Assembly (NCBI GenBank): GCA_028875335.1
Contig: JAPPEF010000055.1
Location: 1-14,596 of the forward strand
Length of the DNA: 14,596 nt
Reading direction: 5' to 3'
Origin: Gemmatimonadota bacterium
GTDB taxonomy: Bacteria > Latescibacterota > UBA2968 > UBA8231
The translations under genes and the position numbers were made by a program. Each line of letters begins with the position of its first letter. Position 1 is the first letter of the stretch. Shown in pieces: positions 6,456-12,951 of the stretch. The notes beneath the pieces are model-generated. The model ran no database searches. It worked only from the letters and a program-made list of their open reading frames with translations, and was not told the DNA's origin.

Positions 6456-7286
6456 ATGGAGCTGATAGGCCGGCGTTGCCTAGTGACCGGCGGCGGGCGC
6501 GGCATTGGCCGGGCCATTGCCTTGGCCTTGGCGCGGGAAGGGGCACACGTGGCGGTTTTGGCCCGCACCGGATCAGAGCTGGACGAGACAGCCGCGCTTT
6601 TGGCAGATCAGGGCCAAACAGCATTGAAATTACAGGCGGATGTGGGGCGGCGCGAGGAAGTAGATGCGGCCATTGAGCGCGTGCTCGCATCTTGGGGTGG
6701 AATCGATGTGCTGGTCAATAACGCGGGAATTCAGGGGCCCATAGGACGAGTGGAAGATGCTGATCCAGAGGCCTGGATGCAGGTGGTACAGATCAACCTC
6801 GGCGGCTGTTTCTACTGCACCCGCAAGGTCTTGCCGGCCATGATCGCCCAGCACTACGGAAAGATCATCAACCTCTCGGGCGGCGGTGCAGTGGGGCCGC
6901 GACCCTTCTTTAGCGCGTATAGCGCCTCCAAGGCCGCAGTCGTGCGCTTTAGCGAGAACTTGGCTGGAGAAGTGGCTGAACACGGCATTGACGTCAACGC
7001 CATTGCCCCCGGAGCGGTCAACACGCGGATGCTCGACCAGCGGCTAGCAGCCGGCGCGGCCGTGAGTGTCCAGGAACGGGAGCAGGATCAGCGCCTGCTG
7101 CGCGAGGGCGACTCTACGGGCGAGCGAGCGGCTGAACTGGTAGTCTATCTGGCCTCGGCGCGCTCAGATGGGCTGACGGGGCGGCTGCTGTCAGCGGTTT
7201 GGGATCCGTGGGAAACCTTTGATGTCGAGGCGATTATGGCCACGGAGGCCTTTGCAGTGCGGCGCGTCCAACAGCAGGAGGACTGA
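6456..7286 (+). CDS. SDR family NAD(P)-dependent oxidoreductase
   Basis: A 276-residue classical short-chain dehydrogenase/reductase. It has the cofactor loop TGGGRGIG (11-18), NNAG (88-91), and the catalytic set N114 (QINLGG), S141 (NLSGGG), Y155 and K159 (YSASK). The stretch IAPGAVNT (183-190) follows as usual. R37 in LARTGSELDE sits where a basic residue commonly favours NADP(H), a weak hint. ATG 6456 is chosen over the longer frame from 6363 because GAAGGAG (6443-6449) lies 6 bases before it and the Rossmann fold starts at once. The C-terminus is slightly longer than in FabG (tail EAFAVRRVQQQED). The stop is directly followed by the GTG of a Gfo/Idh/MocA dehydrogenase (TGAGTG), so the two are translated together and probably act on related sugar, polyol or keto substrates. 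The substrate cannot be named. Confidence 0.93.
   Translation: MELIGRRCLVTGGGRGIGRAIALALAREGAHVAVLARTGSELDETAALLADQGQTALKLQADVGRREEVDAAIERVLASWGGIDVLVNNAGIQGPIGRVEDADPEAWMQVVQINLGGCFYCTRKVLPAMIAQHYGKIINLSGGGAVGPRPFFSAYSASKAAVVRFSENLAGEVAEHGIDVNAIAPGAVNTRMLDQRLAAGAAVSVQEREQDQRLLREGDSTGERAAELVVYLASARSDGLTGRLLSAVWDPWETFDVEAIMATEAFAVRRVQQQED
7276..7282 (+). promoter_or_regulatory. Shine-Dalgarno fixing a GTG start
   Basis: AGGAGGA lies inside the last codons of the SDR gene and ends 4 bases before GTG 7287. It decides the start of the next gene, which has no ATG at this position, and shows tight coupling (stop and start codons touch). Confidence 0.8.
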
Positions 7287-8306
7287 GTGTACAAAGTGGG
7301 GATCGTCGGAGCGGGTCGCATGGGGCGGCGGCGGGCGGCCACGGCCCACGCCCATCCCGCGTCCGCAGTAACCCTGATCTACGACGAGCACGCGGCCGCC
7401 GCGGCCGAATTGGCCGCCGAATGCGGGGCCGCAGTGGCGGCTTCGCAGGAGGAGCTAATCGCGGCTGATCTCGACATCGCGGTGGTCGCGACTACGCACG
7501 ACGCATTAGCCCCCATCAGCACCACCGCCCTCTTGGCCGGCAAACACGTCTTGTGCGAAAAGCCGCTGGGGCGCAACCTCCAGGAAGCCCGGCAGGCCGT
7601 CGCCGCGGCCGAGCAAAGCGGGCGCGTGCTCAAGGTCGGCTACAACCACCGCTATCATCCCGCCATCCAAAAGCTGCACGAGGTTTGCACGGCGGGCGAG
7701 ATCGGCCCGCTGCTGAGCATCCGGGCGCGCTATGGCCACGGCGGGCGGCCCGGTTACGAGCGAGAGTGGCGCACCAATCCCGAGCAGGCGGGCGGCGGCG
7801 AGCTTTTGGACCAAGGAGCGCATCTGATCGACTTGGCCAAGTGGCTCTTGGGGGACTTTGCCGAAGTCACAGGCTATGCCGAGACCCACTTCTGGGACGC
7901 GCCCGTGGAGGACAACGCCTACGGACTCTTTCGCACGGCCACCGGGCAGATCGCCTCGCTGCACGCGAGTTGGACGCAGTGGAAAAACCTCTTCAGCTTC
8001 GAGGTTTTCGGACGCGACGGCTATGTTTCCGCCGAGGGCTTGGGGGGAACCTACGGGCCGGAACGCGCCGTCGTGGGACGGCGCAATCCCCAAGGCGGCG
8101 CGCCGGACAGCGAGTGCTTTGACTACCCGGGCGAGGATCGCTCGTGGGAGCTGGAGTGGGCCGATTTTTTGCGCGGCCTAGCCGGTGCGGGCACTCCCTA
8201 TTCGCTTGGATGGGAGGCTTTGGAGACTATCGAGTGGATTTACCGACTCTACCGGGCTGCTGCCGAGGGACGCGCCGTGCGGCGGGAGGAATCTCTAACT
8301 ATATAG
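7287..8306 (+). CDS. Gfo/Idh/MocA family oxidoreductase
   Basis: A 339-residue NAD(P)-dependent dehydrogenase. The N-terminal Rossmann domain opens with VGIVGAGRMG (4-13) and ends with the family motif EKPLG (91-95), whose K92 is the conserved active-site lysine. The C-terminal alpha/beta domain has GYNHRYHPA (118-126) and LLDQGAHLIDL (173-183), with D175 and H179 as the usual catalytic pair. Members oxidise or reduce sugars, inositols, and nucleotide or amino sugars. The GTG start is supported by AGGAGGA at 7276-7282 and by the Rossmann strand beginning at residue 3. It is the second gene of a two-gene unit with the SDR and is followed by a hairpin terminator (8331-8368). The specific substrate is unknown. 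Confidence 0.93.
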   Translation: MYKVGIVGAGRMGRRRAATAHAHPASAVTLIYDEHAAAAAELAAECGAAVAASQEELIAADLDIAVVATTHDALAPISTTALLAGKHVLCEKPLGRNLQEARQAVAAAEQSGRVLKVGYNHRYHPAIQKLHEVCTAGEIGPLLSIRARYGHGGRPGYEREWRTNPEQAGGGELLDQGAHLIDLAKWLLGDFAEVTGYAETHFWDAPVEDNAYGLFRTATGQIASLHASWTQWKNLFSFEVFGRDGYVSAEGLGGTYGPERAVVGRRNPQGGAPDSECFDYPGEDRSWELEWADFLRGLAGAGTPYSLGWEALETIEWIYRLYRAAAEGRAVRREESLTI

Positions 8307-8330
8307 AAAAAAAAGAGTTACGAAGAGTAT

Positions 8331-8368
8331 AGCCACTGCGCCACTAGGTGCGACGGTTATTTTTTTTT
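8331..8368 (+). terminator. Intrinsic terminator after the SDR/Gfo-Idh unit
   Basis: A hairpin with TGCGCC (8337-8342), loop ACTA and GGTGCG (8347-8352) is extended, after a symmetric AC/AC internal loop, by AGCC (8331-8334) pairing with GGTT (8355-8358). The stem uses a few G-U pairs. A run of nine T after one A and T-rich bases follows at once (8359-8368). It begins 24 bp after the dehydrogenase stop. Confidence 0.65.
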
Positions 8369-8393
8369 CGCACATGTTATTTTTTTGAAAATT

Positions 8394-8420
8394 TTGTGCA
8401 AAAATTTCTTACCATATAGA
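8394..8420 (+). promoter_or_regulatory. Weak candidate promoter of the 83-aa gene
   Basis: TTGTGC (8394-8399) lies 15 bp before TATAGA (8415-8420); with 17-bp spacing the -10 would be TAGATA (8417-8422). Neither is a close match. The surrounding AT-rich DNA after a terminator is where a promoter is expected. Transcription from about 8428 would give a leader of some 117 bases, beginning right at the inverted repeat that starts at 8429. Confidence 0.3.
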
Positions 8421-8428
8421 TAGCTAGA

Positions 8429-8509
8429 CGGTAAACATTACTCTTTCGTTTATAGAAAGGAAGGAACGCCTTTAGACGAAGTGAAGTACCCTAAACCCAT
8501 TATTTACCG
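8429..8509 (+). promoter_or_regulatory. Possible structured 5' leader (three-helix arrangement)
   Basis: Arms CGGTAAA (8429-8435) and TTTACCG (8503-8509) are perfect complements and enclose two local hairpins: CTTTC/GAAAG (8443-8447, 8455-8459, 7-base loop) and TTTAG/CTAAA (8471-8475, 8491-8495). The layout is that of a three-way junction and ends 35 bases before ATG 8545. It matches no riboswitch class I can name with confidence. Short complementary arms in AT-rich DNA can arise by chance. Confidence 0.3.
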
Positions 8510-8544
8510 CATCTCAGATACCCTTTAACCCCGCAGGAAGTGCT

Positions 8545-8796
8545 ATGAGAACAGATCAGGATATCGCCCAGGTGGAACGTATTGCAATGGCTTATCGACG
8601 CCTTGCTAACGCTATGATTCTCAGTACTTTACGCGAAATATCCAAGATGGATGAGGTCGTGGAAACGCCCGATGGTACCCCGGAGATGGCCTTTGTCGAA
8701 AGCTCTAGGATCGATCCTTGGTGCGAGTTGGCCGGCCTCGAACCCGAAGTCGTGCGCAAGGCCGCTAAACGGCTGATTGCGGAACGACCTTTTTAG
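8545..8796 (+). CDS. Small hypothetical protein, 83 aa
   Basis: I do not recognise this protein. It is a soluble, mostly helical 83-residue chain with no signal peptide and no membrane segment. The N-terminal half (residues 1-35) looks like one long amphipathic helix. The C-terminal part, CELAGLEPEVVRKAAKRLI (60-78), has the feel of a short helix-turn-helix and loosely recalls small phage-associated proteins; that resemblance is weak. AGGAAG (8535-8540) lies 4 bases before ATG 8545, a close but workable Shine-Dalgarno. The gene stands alone, after a 238-bp AT-rich gap with a possible structured leader and before a strong bidirectional terminator. Its first half is more AT-rich in third positions than the neighbours, a possible sign of separate origin. 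Clear SD, stop and terminator make a real gene likely. Confidence 0.7.
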   Translation: MRTDQDIAQVERIAMAYRRLANAMILSTLREISKMDEVVETPDGTPEMAFVESSRIDPWCELAGLEPEVVRKAAKRLIAERPF

Positions 8797-8817
8797 CACA
8801 TACAGCACAACCCAACT

Positions 8818-8854
8818 AAAAAAGCTCCGGGACGAACGCTCCCGGAGCTTTTTT
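8818..8854. terminator. Strong bidirectional intrinsic terminator
   Basis: AAAAAAGCTCCGGGA (8818-8832) and its exact complement (8840-8854) form a 15-bp stem with a 7-base loop. It has a T-run on the plus strand and, because the 5' arm starts with A6, also on the minus strand. It sits between the 83-aa gene and the convergent LysM amidase gene and can end both transcripts. Confidence 0.92.
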
Positions 8855-8858
8855 GCGT

Positions 8859-10865
8859 TTATTGGCTAGCGCGGAGCGAGGCGCGCGCGGCGTGGTCGAG
8901 GAGGCCGCGCACCACTTTTTCGGCATCGCGGTGGCGCAGATCCTCAAAGCGCAAGGCCCAGACGTGGTCCCGGTACGCCATGTTGCGCACTTCGATGAGG
9001 ACCTTGACGTCAGCGGGATTGTTGCGCAAGACCCCTAGGTTCTGTCCGCGGAAGTGAGCACCAGCCCCTAATGCCGGGAGCAGAGAGCGGGCGAACTGGC
9101 GCGAGACACGATCTATGCGCCCGCTTTTGCTGCTTCTGTAGTATAGAACCAGTGGCGCTTCTGGGGCCCTAGGCTCGCTATCGGCGTGAAGGGAGAGAAA
9201 GATGCGCCGACCCCGTGGCGCATTGGCAAAGGCTTGACGGGCAATGCGCACGCGAGTCTCAAGATTGCCGCCGTGCGGCCAAGCGCTGAGCTTGTTGGTC
9301 TGGTTGTAAGCGGCCCAGTTGTACACTTCGTTCTTTTCGTGGACAAAGGTCTGGGTCGGCGGATCGCTTTGGCGAATTAGGTGGTTGGGGCTGAGTAGGG
9401 TCATGGTGACTTGGGCCCCGTGCAAGCGCGCCAAAACATAGACCCTCAGCGCGATGTCGAAGACGTACTCGTCCTCTACTACATAGAGTCTATTGCCTTT
9501 GCCGTCGCGAGCAGAAACTAATGCGCCCGGGTCCAGCCCGCCGTGGCCCGGGTCGAGGACGATGTGCCAGCCTTCCAACCGAGAGCTCAAGCGCCCCATG
9601 CTCCCGACCTTGCGCTCGAATTCTCGCCACAGACGCGCTGCTTGGCGATACGTCTGACGCGGCGAGCTTGGATGTCCTTCGTAATATTTCTTGCTCGGCT
9701 GGCGCTTATTGCGGGGTCGAGAGAAGTAGTACGGGCCATTGTCGGATGCAATTTTCGGCGTGTCAGAGCGGCGGATCTGCAGGTCGTCCCAATTGATCTC
9801 AGACAATTCTACCCAGCGCATTGGCCGCACTTTGAGCCGGTCGCCCGGGTGGATGACGGCGTTTTTCTTCAATTTGTTGATGCGAGTGATTTCAGCCACG
9901 CTCATCTGGTGCAGGCGGGCGATCTGCCCGAGGTAATCGCCCCGCTTCACCACGTACGTGGCCAGCCGCGGGCCGCTCGCAGGCGCGGCACTCGGTTCGA
10001 GTTTCCGGTCGGAGTAGAGCTTGAGCTCCTGGCCGGGGTAGATGCGGTTTGACCGGAGGCCGTTGAGTATCTTGAGGCGATAGACGCTGATGCCGTACGC
10101 GCGGGCAATTTCCCACAGCGCGTCCCCGCGCTCCACGATATGTACTGTGCTCGCCGTATCCTTGAGGCGGAGCTTCTGGCCGATGAGAATCCGATCGCCG
10201 ACGAGGGCGTTGAGGCGCTGCAATTGGCTGACCGAGACTCGGTAGCGCCGGGCGATTTCAGTCAGGGTTTCGCCCTCTTTCACCACGTGGACGGCTTCCT
10301 CTAGCCGCGAAGCGCGCAAGCGGAGCTTTTGCCCGGGCCGAATGAGGTCGCTTTTGAGCTTGTTGATTTGGCGCAAAAAACCCAAGCCCACGTCAAATCG
10401 CAGGGCGATTTTCGACAGGGTATCACCCCGGCGAACCGTGTACTCGCTCGGCTCTTCGTCGTTGTCGTCGATCGAGGCACTCCGAGTGGGAGCGGCCGTT
10501 TGCAAGCGGAGCTTCTGCCCGACGTGGATGACGTTCCCATCGAGGCGGTTGAGCGCCTTGAGCTTATAGACCGGGACGGCGAACTGCCGAGCAATTTTTG
10601 AGAGGGTGTCGCCGCGCCGGACGCGATACCAATCGCCGCTTCGCACTGGAGTGCCAACTTTGAGGCTCTGGCCAGCGTATATCCTATTGCTGCGGAGCTT
10701 GTTCCAGCGCTTGATTTGCCCCTGCGAGACTCGATAGCGCGCGGCAATCTCAGACAGAGTATCCCCTCGTTTGACCACGTGGACGCTTGGACTCCTGCGC
10801 TCGGCGGCGTCAATTGCAAAAGCACACAAAAGCAGCGCCACCAGGATATAGACCGGGCGCGACAT
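8859..10865 (-). CDS. Exported N-acetylmuramoyl-L-alanine amidase with six LysM domains
   Basis: A 668-residue exported cell-wall hydrolase. A signal peptide (1 to about 21, hydrophobic core YILVALLLCAFAIDA) is followed by six LysM peptidoglycan-binding domains at about 28-70, 80-121, 142-183, 192-234, 241-283 and 303-346, most with an RGDTLSEIA-like start and GQxLRL-like end. A polar linker (350-430, with a tyrosine-rich basic part) leads to an Amidase_3 domain. Its zinc ligands are H441 (DPGHGG), E466 (or E464) and H560 (SLHAD), with catalytic-type E625 (VLIEV). It cuts the bond between MurNAc and the stem peptide, as AmiC-type enzymes do at division. ATG 10865 is preferred over the longer frame to 10910, whose start would be TTG and lies upstream of the likely start of transcription. 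Six LysM is a high count. C14 is not in a proper lipobox. Confidence 0.93.
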   Translation of the reverse strand: MSRPVYILVALLLCAFAIDAAERRSPSVHVVKRGDTLSEIAARYRVSQGQIKRWNKLRSNRIYAGQSLKVGTPVRSGDWYRVRRGDTLSKIARQFAVPVYKLKALNRLDGNVIHVGQKLRLQTAAPTRSASIDDNDEEPSEYTVRRGDTLSKIALRFDVGLGFLRQINKLKSDLIRPGQKLRLRASRLEEAVHVVKEGETLTEIARRYRVSVSQLQRLNALVGDRILIGQKLRLKDTASTVHIVERGDALWEIARAYGISVYRLKILNGLRSNRIYPGQELKLYSDRKLEPSAAPASGPRLATYVVKRGDYLGQIARLHQMSVAEITRINKLKKNAVIHPGDRLKVRPMRWVELSEINWDDLQIRRSDTPKIASDNGPYYFSRPRNKRQPSKKYYEGHPSSPRQTYRQAARLWREFERKVGSMGRLSSRLEGWHIVLDPGHGGLDPGALVSARDGKGNRLYVVEDEYVFDIALRVYVLARLHGAQVTMTLLSPNHLIRQSDPPTQTFVHEKNEVYNWAAYNQTNKLSAWPHGGNLETRVRIARQAFANAPRGRRIFLSLHADSEPRAPEAPLVLYYRSSKSGRIDRVSRQFARSLLPALGAGAHFRGQNLGVLRNNPADVKVLIEVRNMAYRDHVWALRFEDLRHRDAEKVVRGLLDHAARASLRASQ

Positions 10866-10909
10866 AGACCTAAATATTGGAATTGGACAACAGGGGAAGG
10901 GGTTTTGCA

Positions 10910-10938
10910 AGTATAAGGTTATTAAGACTATAGCGCAA
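10910..10938 (-). promoter_or_regulatory. Promoter of the LysM amidase gene
   Basis: On the minus strand a -10 box TATACT (10910-10915, 5 of 6) and a -35 TTGCGC (10933-10938, 3 of 6) are 17 bp apart. Transcription would start near 10903, giving a leader of about 37 bases before ATG 10865 and supporting that start. Confidence 0.5.
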
Positions 10939-10945
10939 AGACTAC

Positions 10946-10974
10946 TTGCTGACCACAGAGGGGCAACCTATACT
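10946..10974 (+). promoter_or_regulatory. Promoter of selA, possibly giving a leaderless transcript
   Basis: A -35 TTGCTG (10946-10951, 3 of 6) and a -10 TATACT (10969-10974, 5 of 6) are 17 bp apart. The start point would fall about 7 bases later, at 10981-10982, right at ATG 10983. No Shine-Dalgarno stands close to that ATG (the nearest purine run, GAGGGG, is 20 bases upstream). It is back to back with the amidase promoter, the -35 boxes 7 bp apart. Confidence 0.45.
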
Positions 10975-10982
10975 TCGCCTCC

Positions 10983-12362
10983 ATGAATGAAGCTAAGCTG
11001 CCCTCGGTAGATCAGATGCTCAATCAGGTCGCCGATCTCTTGCAAGAGTACGACCGCGCCTATGTGGTCGAGCAGGTGCGCCGCTGCATTGCGGATGTGC
11101 GTCGCCAAGTGCGGACAGGCACTGTGGACGAAGAGCGGAAGGTTCTGGACTCGCGGATCGAACAGGCCGTGCGCCGCTGCATCGAACAGGAGGCCACGCC
11201 CCGGCTGCACCGCGTCGTCAACGCCACCGGCGTGGTGCTGCACACTGGATTGGGCCGGGCGCCGCTACCCCGAGCGGCCCAAGAGGCCGTCGCGCGGGTG
11301 GCCACCGGCTATTGCAACCTCGAATTCGAGCTGGAGTCGGGCAAACGCGGCGAGCGCGTCGCGCACGTTGAGTCCCTTATATGTTCTATGACCGCTGCGG
11401 AAGCTGCCGCCGTAGTCAACAACAACGCCGCCGCCGTACTCCTGCTGCTCGACACTTTGGCGCGGGGACGGGAAGTGGTGGTCTCGCGGGGACAACAGGT
11501 AGAAATCGGCGGCTCATTCCGCCTGCCCGACATCATCGCGGCCAGCGGAGCCAAACTGCGCGAGATCGGCACGACGAACCGCACGCACTTGCGCGACTAC
11601 GAGCGCGCCGTCGGCCCGGAAACCGGCGCCATTCTAGTGGTGCATCCGAGCAATTACAGGGTACAGGGCTTCACCGCCGAGGTGGACCTAAAGGACTTGG
11701 CCGCTCTGAGCCAGCGAAGGGAAGTACCGCTGGTCCACGATTTAGGCAGCGGTGCGCTAGTCGATCTAGAGCAGTGGGGGCTACCGCCCGAGCCGGTAGT
11801 CGCCTCCAGTCTCAAGGCCGGGGCGGCTGTAGTCAGCTTCAGCGGCGACAAAGTGCTGGGCGGGCCGCAAGCCGGTATCATCGCCGGCCAGAGCCCCTAT
11901 GTGGAGCAAGTGCGCCAAAATCCGCTGATGCGCGCCCTGCGCTGCGACAAGCTGATCTACACCGCGCTCGAAGCAGTGTTGTCGCTCTATCGCCTGCCGC
12001 CGGACAAGCTAACGCAGGCCCTGCCGGCGCTGGCCATGCTGCGGACAACGGTTGAGACGCTGGAGGAGCGCGCCCAAAGGCTGTTGTCCCTCTTGCCCGA
12101 GCCGAGTTGCCGCGCCCTCCGCCTCGAAGTGGTCGAATCGCTGGCCCAAGCCGGCAGTGGGTCCCTACCCCTAGCCGAGATTCCCAGCCGGGCCATAGCC
12201 CTCCAGCCAGACGCGGTCCGGGTCGAGCAGCTAGGTCGCCAACTCAGGCGGCAGGGCGTAGTCGGTCGCATCACCCGCGAACGGCTCCTGCTCGATATGC
12301 GCACCGTGCACGACGACGAGGTGGAATGGATCGCCCAAGCCTTGACCCATGCCACGGCGTAG
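10983..12362 (+). CDS. selA: L-seryl-tRNA(Sec) selenium transferase
   Basis: A 459-residue PLP enzyme, close to the usual bacterial length, that converts Ser-tRNA(Sec) to Sec-tRNA(Sec) with selenophosphate. Family stretches are all present: the N-terminal LPSVDQML (6-13), NATGVVLHTGLGRAPL (80-95), VVNNNAAAVLL (144-154), SRGQQVEIGGSFRLP (168-182), GTTNRTH (196-202), HDLGSGALVDL (252-262), and FSGDKVLGGPQAG (286-298) with the PLP-binding K290. ATG 10983 is required to include the conserved LPSVD start. A usual partner gene, selB, is not downstream; instead a small lipoprotein gene overlaps its end by 37 bases. selB, selC and selD are not in the window, and no in-frame TGA that looks like a Sec codon was noticed in any gene here. 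The organism is nevertheless likely to make selenoproteins. Confidence 0.96.
   Translation: MNEAKLPSVDQMLNQVADLLQEYDRAYVVEQVRRCIADVRRQVRTGTVDEERKVLDSRIEQAVRRCIEQEATPRLHRVVNATGVVLHTGLGRAPLPRAAQEAVARVATGYCNLEFELESGKRGERVAHVESLICSMTAAEAAAVVNNNAAAVLLLLDTLARGREVVVSRGQQVEIGGSFRLPDIIAASGAKLREIGTTNRTHLRDYERAVGPETGAILVVHPSNYRVQGFTAEVDLKDLAALSQRREVPLVHDLGSGALVDLEQWGLPPEPVVASSLKAGAAVVSFSGDKVLGGPQAGIIAGQSPYVEQVRQNPLMRALRCDKLIYTALEAVLSLYRLPPDKLTQALPALAMLRTTVETLEERAQRLLSLLPEPSCRALRLEVVESLAQAGSGSLPLAEIPSRAIALQPDAVRVEQLGRQLRRQGVVGRITRERLLLDMRTVHDDEVEWIAQALTHATA
12318..12324 (+). promoter_or_regulatory. Shine-Dalgarno deciding the lipoprotein start
   Basis: GAGGTGG lies inside the last codons of selA, its GAGG core ending 4 bases before ATG 12326. 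It supports this start over the far upstream frame opening at 12107, and implies translation coupled to selA. Confidence 0.6.
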
Positions 12363-12775
12363 TAAGAGCCGCGCTATTGCTAGCCGCTTGGCTGCTCAGC
12401 AGTTGCGGGGGCAAAGCACCCACCGCACCTCCTGCGCCTACGCCCCCCGAACCCGCCGGACGGGACGGGACTGTTTTGGTCGCTAACCACACAGCCTACG
12501 ATCTTGAGGTGGCATACCTTAACGAGATCGATGCGGACGCGCCGCAGATCGTGCGCACCCGCGTGCCGGCCGGCCAGCGAGTGGAGGTTTCGGGCGGGGT
12601 TCTGCCAGCCGGTAGAGAAGTGGAATTCGACGTGGTCCTCTTGCCACATACGACCGACGGAATTCGGGTGCGGCGCAAGATCTGGATCGCGATTGACGGC
12701 GACTGGGTCTTAAATGTGCGCTTGGCGGACGAATCCGACCCCTTCAGCCTGGAGGTCGCCAGCGCGTCCCCATAG
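12326..12775 (+). CDS. Small lipoprotein of unknown function
   Basis: A 149-residue predicted lipoprotein. Residues 11-26 form a hydrophobic stretch ending in the lipobox LSSC with lipidated C27. A proline/threonine-rich linker (30-45, KAPTAPPAPTPPEPAG) follows. The rest (47-149) alternates hydrophobic and polar residues like a small beta-sandwich (GTVLVANHTAYDLEVAY, VRRKIWIAIDGDWVLNV), with no catalytic motif and no family I recognise. GG after the cysteine does not suggest inner-membrane retention, so the outer membrane is the likelier site by the usual +2 rule. It overlaps selA by 37 bases in another frame and shares its transcript, but no link to selenium is evident. A weak hairpin at 12807-12854 may end the transcript. 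Confidence 0.8.
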   Translation: MDRPSLDPCHGVVRAALLLAAWLLSSCGGKAPTAPPAPTPPEPAGRDGTVLVANHTAYDLEVAYLNEIDADAPQIVRTRVPAGQRVEVSGGVLPAGREVEFDVVLLPHTTDGIRVRRKIWIAIDGDWVLNVRLADESDPFSLEVASASP

Positions 12776-12806
12776 GCTTCAAAGAGAGAACAATATTTTC
12801 GCTTGC

Positions 12807-12854
12807 TTTATCGCGGAGTGGGTTTTACGTTTGATAACCCCACGATAAATTTTT
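12807..12854 (+). terminator. Possible terminator after the lipoprotein gene
   Basis: Arms TTTATCG (12807-12813) and CGATAAA (12843-12849) flank an inner stem GGGTT/AACCC (12820-12824, 12836-12840), with an uneven internal loop, followed by five T (12850-12854). Its position 31 bp after the stop fits, but the stem is interrupted and AT-rich, so it is only a candidate. The remaining bases to 12951 hold an AT-rich, promoter-like stretch without convincing boxes. Confidence 0.4.
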
Positions 12855-12951
12855 GAACTTTCCCCTTGCATATTTCATAGAGCAGCTTCCGTTAGTTTAG
12901 CTAGTTGTGCTGCTCATTTGGGCACAGCTAACAGTAGAGGATCAAAAACCT

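Noticed and set aside
8460..8469. GAAGGAACGC string resembling the 3' side of the glutamine-binding glnA RNA
   Set aside because: As I remember that motif, its 5' partner and central core should come before this string; only CGTTTA lies upstream and the core is absent.
8513..8530. CTCAGATACCCTTTAACC, similar to the middle of a TPP riboswitch
   Set aside because: The 5' stem and the downstream half of the TPP element are missing, and the SD follows immediately.
10866..10982. Search for a selenocysteine tRNA (selC) beside selA
   Set aside because: The gap is filled by two promoters and a short leader, and no cloverleaf is visible.
12107..12325. Upstream extension of the lipoprotein frame
   Set aside because: It is an out-of-frame reading of selA; the signal peptide and SD both point to ATG 12326.
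12853..12881. TTGAAC with 17-bp spacing to CATAGA before the helical-protein gene
   Set aside because: The -10 matches at only three positions; the area is promoter-like in composition but no pair of boxes is convincing.
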